Positions 1 through 7,747 of a stretch of DNA of 64,000 nucleotides are shown piece after piece. The DNA is taken from positions 124,001-188,000 of the forward strand of contig JANUBW010000003.1 in the NCBI GenBank assembly GCA_024809215.1. The letters run 5' to 3'. A model generated the notes under the pieces. That model ran no database searches. It saw only the letters and a program-made list of their open reading frames with translations, and was not told where the DNA came from. A program made the position numbers and the translations under genes. The first letter of the stretch is position 1. Each line of letters opens with the position of its first letter. Source of the DNA: Niastella sp. OAS944. GTDB lineage: Bacteria; Bacteroidota; Bacteroidia; Chitinophagales; Chitinophagaceae.

Positions 1-448
1 CGCTGGAAATACCAATCGCCACCAACGGGAATAACAATCTTCTTCCAACCCTTTGATCTATGCATTCTGCAACTACCGCACTCAAAAAGCCCATAAATAC
101 AATTGTCATGGGAATTCTATCGAAAACAAGGCTATTATTATTGGGATTGAAATGATAATATGCTGAGCCCAGCCCGGTTAGCATAATGCCGGTAAACAAT
201 GTAAAATATATTACTCTTATTGCACTATTGGCTGAAGATCTTCCCAAATAACTAATTCCAATAGCGCCAACAAATAAAAACGGCAGATTACTTAAAACGT
301 TCAGAAAGTTATGTATTCCCATCCAGGTCACATTATCCGCAAAATTGTGGTAGGCCAGGTCCTGAGGCTGCGGTTTAATAAGCGCCACAGTAATTATAGC
401 AATCAGGGTTATAATAACCAACAGAATAACTTTAGTGCGGAATTGCAT
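1..448 (-). CDS. Ceramidase-like integral membrane protein, 3' end outside window
   Basis: The reverse strand reads from an ATG at 446-448 without a stop to the window edge, giving the first ~149 residues. The protein starts with a hydrophobic segment (residues ~7-24). It continues with further membrane segments and a conserved stretch around residues 97-118 containing GSAYYHFNPNNNS and FDRIPMT. The combination Y-H-x-x-P-N-N followed by D-R-x-P-M-T is typical of bacterial members of the alkaline ceramidase family (CREST-type membrane hydrolases), where the conserved His and Asp bind metal. The likely role is a membrane-embedded amide hydrolase acting on ceramide-like lipids; Bacteroidota do make sphingolipids. 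The C-terminal His motif lies outside the window, so activity cannot be judged. It is divergent from the OsmC-like gene at 631. Confidence 0.6.
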   Translation of the reverse strand, partial: MQFRTKVILLVIITLIAIITVALIKPQPQDLAYHNFADNVTWMGIHNFLNVLSNLPFLFVGAIGISYLGRSSANSAIRVIYFTLFTGIMLTGLGSAYYHFNPNNNSLVFDRIPMTIVFMGFLSAVVAECIDQRVGRRLLFPLVAIGISS

Positions 449-599
449 ATGTATTGGTTTAATGGTAATAATAAATATAACGATTATTATTACCCGGGCC
501 ACACAAAGAAATTAACATTATTGCCCATTACCCTACCCCGCCTGATCACCATCAGCCTCCCCACCAACCATCATCAGCCGCGGTTCGCGCCTGCACTTT

Positions 600-607
600 T
601 AGTTTTG
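600..607 (+). promoter_or_regulatory. Candidate Bacteroidota -7 box for the OsmC-like gene
   Basis: TAGTTTTG matches the Bacteroidota -7 consensus TAnnTTTG exactly and lies 23 bp before the ATG at 631. No clear TTTG -33 element is visible at the expected distance, so this is a weak call. Confidence 0.35.
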
Positions 608-630
608 TGAAAGATTAAAACCACGAATGA

Positions 631-1094
631 ATGAATAATGCCCATTATTATGAAGTGGACCTCGATTGGCTTGCAGACCGGGAAGGTCTGGTTAGCTCGC
701 CTGTACTGAATACGAAGATTGAAGTGGCCACACCGCCTGAATTTCCTAAAGGCATGCCCGGCATATGGTCACCCGAACATTGTTGGTGGCCGCCGTTAGC
801 AGTTGCCTTATGACCACCTTTCTCGCCATTGCTGAAAATTCAAAACTCGATTTTGTGAGTTTCTCCTGTAACGCCAATGGCAAACTGGAGAAAGTAGACG
901 GGAAGTTTATGATCAGCGAGATTGTATTATCACCGGAGTTGATCATAAAAAATGAACTCGATAAAGAAAAGGCACTGCGGGTACTTGAAAAGTCTGAAGC
1001 CGCCTGCCTTATCTCAAACTCGGTTAAATCGAAAATTGTTTTTGTACCTGTTATACATAAAGAAGACCTGGTGGTAACCCATAACCAGTTGTAA
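631..1094 (+). pseudogene. OsmC-family peroxiredoxin-like protein, single-base frameshift
   Basis: Two overlapping frames together make one OsmC-like protein of about 154 residues. Frame 1 (631-813) gives the N-terminal half ending in MPGIWSPEH; frame 3 (from ~780) resumes with LVAAVSSC and runs to the stop at 1094. OsmC/Ohr proteins read SPEH-hydrophobic-hydrophobic-AAVSSC across this point, so one base is missing at about 779-783, where the sequence reads CATTGTTGG and CATTTGTTGG would restore the frame. Both catalytic cysteines survive: one in SSC and one in KSEAACLIS. Family members reduce organic hydroperoxides in the cytoplasm using these thiols. The rest is intact and undecayed, so this is either a recent loss-of-function mutation or a one-base sequencing error. 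A terminator follows at 1157. Confidence 0.8.
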
Positions 1095-1156
1095 CCTTTC
1101 AAACGTTGTGTTAACTACCTTTCCGGTTGTTTTACTGTTAATCCAATCTATGATCC

Positions 1157-1188
1157 AGAGCTACCCAGCGACCGGGTAGCTCTTTTTT
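1157..1188 (+). terminator. Rho-independent terminator after OsmC-like gene
   Basis: A perfect 10-bp stem (AGAGCTACCC at 1157-1166 with GGGTAGCTCT at 1174-1183), a 7-nt loop and a T run form a classic terminator for the plus strand. The minus-strand XRE gene ends inside its 5' arm at 1161, so the two convergent genes share it. Confidence 0.85.
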
Positions 1189-1949
1189 ACGCTTGTATCT
1201 TCATGGGGCGTTTGGCCTGCACGGCTTTCTTTATATAAAATGAAAGTCATTACAAAATTGCAGAACACTGAGATCAGTAGCCCAAAGCTTACTAAAGGGA
1301 AATTGCCGGTCAATAACAGTGCGCTTTGCACTAATGTAATATACCCGGCCGCTTTGTACAAGTTACCTTCTTCGCGTAGCAGGCTTATTCCAAATACAAT
1401 GGCATTTACACATGCCACAATAAGAATAACCGCCATATTTATGGTATCAAAAAAGAGTATCCCCTGTATCATGTTGATCAAATTCAACAACGGCAACAAC
1501 ACCATCGCTATTAAGGATGAAATGGCCATTGTTTGATTTTGGCTTTGCCTGCCTAACAAATAAAAACCCTTAAAGAAGAACACGCAGCTAATTATATGAA
1601 TTATTGTAAATACATTTTTCAAAACTGTATCGGGTGCCAGGGTCAATATGTTCAATACTACGGGAATATAATTCAGAGAAAATATCAGTCCGGCAATGAA
1701 CGACCATTTTAAAAAATTATCCGCCGGGGCCTGGTCAGTGAAAGCATTATCCCCATTAAAATAATTTATATCTGTACCTAATGCTGCTGCCAGCAATCGA
1801 ATGGTATACATGCGGGGCAGCACCTTTCCGGTCTCTATTCGTTGTATAGTACGGATATCTATATTACAGGCATCGGCCAACTCCTTTTGGGTAATGCCTT
1901 TTTGGTTTCTTAATTCGGCTATGCGGGTCCCTAATAATGGCTGTGTCAT
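1161..1949 (-). CDS. XRE-family regulator fused to a membrane domain
   Basis: A 262-residue protein if translation starts at the Met at 1949 (MTQPLLGTR). The frame stays open further upstream, but the earlier Met lies in sequence that does not resemble the family. Residues ~7-62 form an XRE/HTH_3 helix-turn-helix (ITQKELADACNIDIRTIQRIETGK). The rest holds about six hydrophobic segments (residues ~90-235), so the DNA-binding domain is tethered to the inner membrane. Proteins of this layout are common in Bacteroidota as uncharacterised membrane-anchored regulators, and no target is evident. The last codons (VKKSYPVAG) are encoded by the terminator hairpin of the convergent OsmC-like gene. Confidence 0.8.
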   Translation of the reverse strand: MTQPLLGTRIAELRNQKGITQKELADACNIDIRTIQRIETGKVLPRMYTIRLLAAALGTDINYFNGDNAFTDQAPADNFLKWSFIAGLIFSLNYIPVVLNILTLAPDTVLKNVFTIIHIISCVFFFKGFYLLGRQSQNQTMAISSLIAMVLLPLLNLINMIQGILFFDTINMAVILIVACVNAIVFGISLLREEGNLYKAAGYITLVQSALLLTGNFPLVSFGLLISVFCNFVMTFILYKESRAGQTPHEDTSVKKSYPVAG

Positions 1950-2057
1950 ATAAATGAATTTAACTAAAATTACCCATACCACTTCGCTTTGCAGGCGAAC
2001 TGGTACGGGCATTGTTACGACATTTACACGGCATTTGGCCAAACCCACCCTTTTTCA

Positions 2058-2921
2058 CTAATGCGTTTGGGTATAAATTCCCCGGTCGGCCGTTATGCCC
2101 AGTCTTTTGAACATTGCCGGCGCATCGAACCCTTCTTTTTTGTATTCGGTCTGGACCGCTTCTTTTGCATTGTTCAATGCCTCGCTATTTTGCCATAAGG
2201 CCACCGTTATGAAAATAAGATTACCATCTTTATCGGTGTATTCATAAGCCGCATCTTCAATAAAACCGGGCAGTTTTTTAATAAACGTACGGTTGATATT
2301 CACCCGATCTTTAAATTCTTTAATAGACGCAGCAGGCACAAAGAATTTGTCGATGAAATTCACCTGGTCTTTTTTTGTTTTCTTATTTATCAAAACATTA
2401 ATATCAGCCGGCAGCACTTCCAGTTCCTGTAAGAAATGTATTCTATCTGTTAACACCTTTGTGCTTATAACTTTGCCATCTTTCAGCGTTATAATACCCA
2501 TGCCTTCACTACTGATTAACTTGCCGGTTGGCGGCACGTTATTAAAAGTATTTTTATGTGTTCCCTCCACTCGCCAGTTTACAAACACTTTATCATCTTC
2601 AGCAATAATGCTGGTCAATATCCATTGCATATCGGGGAAGCCTTTTATCAACGCCTGCATGGGCTCCTGAAAACCAGCAGCGCCTTTATTACCCGATAGT
2701 CCTGTATATTCATCAGCTACCAGCTCTTTCAGCAGATCGAAGTTTCTTTTATTTAAACATTGATCATAGATCTTCTTTACTAATTCTTTGTTTTGTTGCG
2801 CCATGTTTGTTATCATATCATTGTTTTTATTGTGTTTTATATCATTATTTCTATACTGAGCGTTAATAGTGCCGGGAACTATCAATGTTGCTATAAGGCA
2901 TTTGGTGATTATTGCTTTCAT
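2058..2921 (-). CDS. Exported SnoaL-like / antibiotic-biosynthesis-monooxygenase-like protein
   Basis: A 287-residue protein from the Met at 2921, chosen because it gives a clean signal peptide ending in INAQ; the frame is open 13 codons further upstream. Residues ~40-165 resemble a SnoaL-like polyketide-cyclase/ester-cyclase fold (KKIYDQCLNKRNFDLLKELVADEYTG, then GFPDMQW, then VNWRVEGTH and GMGIITLKDGKV). Residues ~185-287 resemble an ABM dimeric alpha/beta barrel, with VNFIDKFFVPAASIKEF and the terminal FITVALWQN segment. Both folds bind small hydrophobic molecules and occur together in Bacteroidota proteins. The substrate is unknown. The gene stands alone, facing away from the plus-strand propeller gene. 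Confidence 0.7.
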   Translation of the reverse strand: MKAIITKCLIATLIVPGTINAQYRNNDIKHNKNNDMITNMAQQNKELVKKIYDQCLNKRNFDLLKELVADEYTGLSGNKGAAGFQEPMQALIKGFPDMQWILTSIIAEDDKVFVNWRVEGTHKNTFNNVPPTGKLISSEGMGIITLKDGKVISTKVLTDRIHFLQELEVLPADINVLINKKTKKDQVNFIDKFFVPAASIKEFKDRVNINRTFIKKLPGFIEDAAYEYTDKDGNLIFITVALWQNSEALNNAKEAVQTEYKKEGFDAPAMFKRLGITADRGIYTQTH

Positions 2922-2939
2922 GAGTGTCTTTTTGTAGTA

Positions 2940-2947
2940 CAAAACTA
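2940..2947 (-). promoter_or_regulatory. Candidate -7 box for the SnoaL/ABM gene
   Basis: On the minus strand the sequence reads TAGTTTTG, an exact TAnnTTTG match 18 bp upstream of the ATG at 2921. It supports the shorter start codon. No clear -33 TTTG is seen. Confidence 0.35.
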
Positions 2948-3035
2948 TCATCCCCAACAAGCGTAGAATTGTAAAAAATCATTGATCTTAAAACCCGCTG
3001 AAACCCGTTTTGCAACCTAAACCAAGCCCTGTACA

Positions 3036-4154
3036 ATGGCATTAATGAGACGTGCAACCCTATTCCTAACAACCACTATCCTAATTAGTGTTAGTACTTC
3101 TGCCAACGCCCAAAAATTATCGCAGTTCAGTGCCGGACTGTTCAACGAAAAACCTTCTGAAAAGAAAAAAACGCCCCACATAATAAAAGAGAGTGGCAAG
3201 CTTTTATCGAATGGCACCGTACAGGCATTGATTGAATATAAAGGTGACCTGTATGCAACCGGCAGCTTTCAAATAGCTGGTAATGTAAAGGCCAATAACA
3301 TTGCCCGTTGGAATGGCAAGGCCTGGGCGCCGGTTGGCGCCGGCCTCGATTACCCTGGTTCTGTACTTTGCATTTATAATGATGAGCTGTATGTTGCCGG
3401 TTCTTTTAAAACAGCCGGCGGCATTGCCGCCAAACATATTGCCAAATGGGATGGAACAAAATGGTCGGCTGTTGGGGAAACAGGCACATACGATATTCAG
3501 GCCCTTGTAGTTTATAAAGGCGCCTTATACGCCGGCGGCGCTTATGCCGAAGACGAAAATCTTCAGGCCAATGTATTTAAATGGGATGGCCAACAATGGA
3601 CTCCCCTTAAAACAACATATAACAACGATGTATTTGCACTTGCGGTTTATAAAGATAAATTATATGCAGGTGGCACCTTCTTACCCAATTCCAATGCCCG
3701 CGTAATGCAATGGAATGGTAAAAAATGGAAAGATGCGGGCGTTCAACTCAACGGTGCGGTTTCATGTTTTACAGTTCATAACAAAAAATTATACACTGGT
3801 GGTTACTTTGGTCAACTAAATAACAAACCTGCTCCTTTTGTAGTAAGTTTTGATGGCAGGAAATGGAATTATACTTCGAAAGGTTTGGGCGGAACCATAC
3901 CTTACCACTGGATGTCGACCCTGGTGGGATATGGAAATGATCTTTATGCAGGTGGAAACTTCACTACTGGAGAAGATACAAAACCGGCTAAAAATCTAAG
4001 TGTATTTAAATCTGATAGCTGGTCGCCTGTAGTGTATAATATGGAAGGCTCGGTTTACACTATGGCTGTATATAAGAACAACCTGTATGTTGCCGGCAGC
4101 TTTTCTTTTGCCGATGGCGCCACCGTATCTTACAACATTGCAAAAATTGAGTAA
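3036..4154 (+). CDS. Secreted beta-propeller-like repeat protein
   Basis: A 372-residue protein with a signal peptide (cleavage near SANAQ, residues ~22-26). From residue ~60 it is built of about seven degenerate repeats of 40-50 residues, each with the pattern LYAxGxF...AxNIAxWNGxxWxxVG. This is typical of kelch/galactose-oxidase-like or delta-60-like propellers found in exported Bacteroidota proteins. There is no T9SS sorting domain at the C-terminus, so a periplasmic location or secretion by another route is likely. No catalytic residues can be assigned; binding or surface recognition is an inference. A Met three codons downstream (3045) would also give a good signal peptide. It converges with the gene at 4157 with only 2 bp between them. 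Confidence 0.75.
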   Translation: MALMRRATLFLTTTILISVSTSANAQKLSQFSAGLFNEKPSEKKKTPHIIKESGKLLSNGTVQALIEYKGDLYATGSFQIAGNVKANNIARWNGKAWAPVGAGLDYPGSVLCIYNDELYVAGSFKTAGGIAAKHIAKWDGTKWSAVGETGTYDIQALVVYKGALYAGGAYAEDENLQANVFKWDGQQWTPLKTTYNNDVFALAVYKDKLYAGGTFLPNSNARVMQWNGKKWKDAGVQLNGAVSCFTVHNKKLYTGGYFGQLNNKPAPFVVSFDGRKWNYTSKGLGGTIPYHWMSTLVGYGNDLYAGGNFTTGEDTKPAKNLSVFKSDSWSPVVYNMEGSVYTMAVYKNNLYVAGSFSFADGATVSYNIAKIE

Positions 4155-4156
4155 TG

Positions 4157-6718
4157 TTATAGTATTCGGTTCAACCGTAACTGCACAAGCCTGATCTCTT
4201 CGGAGATGCCGTATGTAGCTGAAATATTATACTTATTAAAAGGAACTATTATGATGCCCGGTCCGTAGGAGTAGTGTAGCTTGTTCGACTTCTCGCCGGG
4301 CATCCATACCCGCCCCTGGTCAAAAAATCCAAACACCCCTATTTTACCAGTCAATAAGTAGGTTTTAAAATTCGTAATAAACCGCAGCTCATTACTATTG
4401 TAAACTGCCGTTTTACCCCAGAACCTTTCACGTCTGTAACCTCGTATAGTGCGCGGCCCACCAACAACAGCATGTTCATATACCTGGCCCGAGCCCAATA
4501 CATCATCGTTTACAATTGTTTCGCCGCCAAAGCGCATAGCCAGCGATACTTTATCGAGTAATGGGATATATAACTGCCCATGCACATTATACCGTTGAAA
4601 GAATTCATTCTGCCTGAAGTTATTTGAATACACGGCATTGGCTAAAACAGTAAACCCCGATACCGGCACTACAGAATCGTTAACATTCACATATGAATAA
4701 GATAACTGTAACCCCGCGTATGGATTTGTTTCAAACACCTCGCGGTTATGAGAGAAAAATTTTCCAAAATAACGCTCGCTATCATTAATGCTTTTCACCT
4801 GTTGATAAAAACCAATTGCCTGTACGGTGCTTCGTCGTCCAAATTTTCTAAACAACCCCGCATTTACAAACCACTCGCGGCTGCGCATTCGATAGAAATT
4901 GATATCACTTGTTGTAGAAACAGTTTCGTTGCCCGTACCGTAGAAATTCGTCCAGCGAATAAAATCATATTCGGCGCGGTATAAAAGGCCCCACTTACCT
5001 ATTACGTTGGGATATACTCCTTCCCAAAATGCACTGAACGCGTTTTGCGAAATAGAATAATGTACGCCTAATTCCTGCGACCATGCAAAAGGATCCTGGC
5101 GCCACCGGTTCTTTTGCATGCGGTACCGCAAGCCTGCATAGATCCTGTCTGCATTGTTATAAAAGACAAGCGGTAAGAACCTACTCTTATCTTTTTTAAA
5201 CCACTTGTAATCCCATCTATGTATTGAAGTATCGAAAGATAAATGCATGCGTGCAGAACTGGTCGCAAAATCATTGTATTTATTATCGTAGATATGTATT
5301 TTCCGCTCTGATTGTATAACAGAGTCTCTATCCGGGCCGCCAATAATGCGTACATCAATATCCTCTACTTCGTTTTTAACATTATATACATCTTTGCCAT
5401 TGATGCCAAACAACCGAACGTCTTTTGTTTCATCGGCATTGAACGTTCTTTTATAATAAGGGTTTTCTTCCTTTTCCCCTTTATCATTCAGGCGATATAC
5501 CGATACTACTGTTTTATTATCTCCATTGCTAGTAACTTCAAAGTATTCCCGTTGTTTGCTTCCCACCACTTCTACCTGTTCGGCAATTTTTTGATAATGA
5601 TGCACCGCAAAAGCCTGCAACTGGTTGCGGCGGGCTTTTATTTTATCTGCCAGTTCTTTACCCTTGGCTGCATACACTTCCTGCGGCAATTGCGCCACAG
5701 ATCTCTCAATCACTTCATCGGTAAGGGCTTTTTGTAAAGCAACTGCTTCACGCCCCCAATCTTCCAACGTCAATTCATTGGTAAAGATGCGGTCCATATA
5801 ACGGGCGGCATAACTTACATTTGAAATATTTTTAACAACGCTATCATAAGCCTGCATATAAAAAAGCCCGGCCGCACCTAATACGTGATCGATGATAAGT
5901 CCGTCGTGATAAAAGAACGCCTGATCGCGATCGCGGGGAACAGGCTTATATAATATACCACCAGGCACAGCCACTTCACCCCAACTCCAGTTACCCTCAT
6001 GACGGTCCCAGTCGCCAATAAGCATATCGAACAACCGGGCTTTTATATAAGCCTTCTGATCGACCCTATTGGTATTGCTTTGCTGAAGCTTCATCAATAA
6101 TTCTTCTGTACTGCTAAAGCTGCGAAAATTGCCCAGGTTATCTGCTTCGTGCCAGTCGCCCTCGGCCTTCTGCTCCAACAGATATAGATCATTCCCGTAT
6201 TTTGCATTGAAGGTATCGAGCGCTTTTTGTTGCGGTAAATACACCAGCCTGGGCCAGGTGTGATAAATACCGGCAGCATCCATCATATAACCAACGGCAA
6301 ACGCCCCATAGGGGTGCGACATGGAAACACCGTCGTTAACGATATCCTCCATCATTGTGCCCTTTAAATTTTCAGGAATTACTTCTGTTCTTGATTTACG
6401 AATGGAACGCAGTGCGTATTCTTTGCCCGACTTCGTATGCAGCTTAAGCGATTTTGATTCATTACCACCACCGGTTTTATAGGGAATTAATCCACCAAAT
6501 GCGGTATCCAGTTTTAAGATCGGAACACGCACAGGCGTTGTCCATTCAACCCGGTGATTATGGCCCCATATTTTTTGGTAGCGGGCACTACGTTTATATT
6601 CGGGACCTGCCACAATAACCTTGCTCTTGGTAGTATCTACTACTGTTTGTTGGGCGGTTGAGTTTAGGGAAATCAATACCAGCCCCAGGCATATGTATGA
6701 TCTGACAAAGCAGCGCAT
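4157..6718 (-). CDS. Kinase-like domain fused to Omp85-type outer-membrane barrel
   Basis: An 853-residue protein with a signal peptide (to about residue 22). The C-terminal ~350 residues are an Omp85/BamA-like 16-strand barrel; the diagnostic GGPRTIRGYRRER segment is at residues ~753-765. The N-terminal ~400 residues are not POTRA domains. They read as an atypical protein-kinase-like fold of the Fam20/HipA/CotH kind: a beta3-like ALRSIRK (residues ~102-108), a helix with E124, a hinge-like LYLLEQK (~178-184), a catalytic-loop-like DMLIGDWDRHEGN (231-243) and a metal-site-like PRDRDQAFF (261-269). A linker around 430-470 (GKDVYNV..IGGPDRD) resembles short beta repeats. Omp85 identity is firm; the kinase assignment rests on motifs alone. 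It lies 75 bp downstream of the EEP gene on the same strand and may share its transcript. Confidence 0.7.
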   Translation of the reverse strand: MRCFVRSYICLGLVLISLNSTAQQTVVDTTKSKVIVAGPEYKRSARYQKIWGHNHRVEWTTPVRVPILKLDTAFGGLIPYKTGGGNESKSLKLHTKSGKEYALRSIRKSRTEVIPENLKGTMMEDIVNDGVSMSHPYGAFAVGYMMDAAGIYHTWPRLVYLPQQKALDTFNAKYGNDLYLLEQKAEGDWHEADNLGNFRSFSSTEELLMKLQQSNTNRVDQKAYIKARLFDMLIGDWDRHEGNWSWGEVAVPGGILYKPVPRDRDQAFFYHDGLIIDHVLGAAGLFYMQAYDSVVKNISNVSYAARYMDRIFTNELTLEDWGREAVALQKALTDEVIERSVAQLPQEVYAAKGKELADKIKARRNQLQAFAVHHYQKIAEQVEVVGSKQREYFEVTSNGDNKTVVSVYRLNDKGEKEENPYYKRTFNADETKDVRLFGINGKDVYNVKNEVEDIDVRIIGGPDRDSVIQSERKIHIYDNKYNDFATSSARMHLSFDTSIHRWDYKWFKKDKSRFLPLVFYNNADRIYAGLRYRMQKNRWRQDPFAWSQELGVHYSISQNAFSAFWEGVYPNVIGKWGLLYRAEYDFIRWTNFYGTGNETVSTTSDINFYRMRSREWFVNAGLFRKFGRRSTVQAIGFYQQVKSINDSERYFGKFFSHNREVFETNPYAGLQLSYSYVNVNDSVVPVSGFTVLANAVYSNNFRQNEFFQRYNVHGQLYIPLLDKVSLAMRFGGETIVNDDVLGSGQVYEHAVVGGPRTIRGYRRERFWGKTAVYNSNELRFITNFKTYLLTGKIGVFGFFDQGRVWMPGEKSNKLHYSYGPGIIIVPFNKYNISATYGISEEIRLVQLRLNRIL

Positions 6719-6793
6719 ACAGTAAGCTTATTATAAAATTGTGCCACGGGTAAAGCAACGGTGGCAGGGATGCGCAACTTGTTATTTGTCAGT

Positions 6794-7738
6794 TTAGATA
6801 AGACCTATTTCCGCCGACACAAAAAAATGGTCACTGGGGAATATGCCTTTCGGTTTGTCTTTTATTATACCCGCAACCAGCGGCTTGCAATTGCCTTTGC
6901 AAAAAACGAAATCGATCTTGCCTTTATCTGTAAGTTTTGGACTGTCAACCGGTTCAAAGCCATGAGCAGTAACGCCGGGATCGGTTTCGCCATGCAACGC
7001 TGCATAACTATCAATAAAACCAGCTGCCCTTACACTGTCGAATACATTGCTCGACGCTCTTGAGTTGAAATCACCGGTGAGTATTTGTGGAAAGTTGGGT
7101 TGGTACTGACTGCTTTCCGTTGCCATCAGTTTTGCCTGTTGCACTTTAGCTTCGGCCGATTTATGATCGAGGTGCAGGTTCACTACTCTAAATTCCCTAC
7201 CGGTTTTTATTTCACGCAGGCGCACCCAGTTCACATGTCGCGCCCGTGCCGTATTCCACGACATACTGCCGGCCACCAATGGCGTTTCTGACAACCAATA
7301 GGTGCCGCCAGCCAGCAATTCGTAGCGTTGCTTTAACCACATTATGGGGTTCTTGGCAATGCCATGATAACCGGTTGGGTTTGCATCCATTTCGGGCCCG
7401 TCAAAACCAAACAAACTATATTTCGGCATCTGCTGTTGCAGATAGTCAGCTTGTTCTTTCAACACCTCCTGAAAACCGATGATATCGGGCTGCTGATCTT
7501 TTATAAGCCGCACGCACACTTCACGGCGCGCGTTCCAACCAAGGCCTTTTGCATCGTCTTCGGGTAAGGCTACACGTATATTGCAGGTAAGCACTTTGTG
7601 ATTGCCATTGCTTTTTATAAATGCGCGGCTAGCTGTTGCCATTGTGGCCGCAGGGAGGAAAGGGGTTAAAGCAACCGCGCCCAACCCCTTTAACAATCGC
7701 CTGCGGTAAGCCATATTCTCGTGGCTTGTGTTTTTCAT
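6794..7738 (-). CDS. Exported endonuclease/exonuclease/phosphatase (EEP) family protein
   Basis: A 314-residue protein with a twin-arginine-like N-terminus (YRRRLLKGLGAVALTPFLP), which suggests Tat export. The EEP fold motifs are present in order: ILTCNIR-like start (LTCNIRVAL), the metal-binding glutamate in GFQEVLKEQ, VVNLHLDH, LTGDFNSR, and the terminal SDHFF. Family members hydrolyse phosphodiester or phosphomonoester bonds in sugars, lipids or nucleic acids. It is the last gene of the minus-strand Sus locus (9 bp after the FAD oxidoreductase), so a role in removing phosphate from an imported glycan or glycoconjugate is a reasonable inference. A start at 7714 would remove eight residues before the RRR. 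Confidence 0.85.
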   Translation of the reverse strand: MKNTSHENMAYRRRLLKGLGAVALTPFLPAATMATASRAFIKSNGNHKVLTCNIRVALPEDDAKGLGWNARREVCVRLIKDQQPDIIGFQEVLKEQADYLQQQMPKYSLFGFDGPEMDANPTGYHGIAKNPIMWLKQRYELLAGGTYWLSETPLVAGSMSWNTARARHVNWVRLREIKTGREFRVVNLHLDHKSAEAKVQQAKLMATESSQYQPNFPQILTGDFNSRASSNVFDSVRAAGFIDSYAALHGETDPGVTAHGFEPVDSPKLTDKGKIDFVFCKGNCKPLVAGIIKDKPKGIFPSDHFFVSAEIGLI

Positions 7739-7747
7739 GTTAATTAT

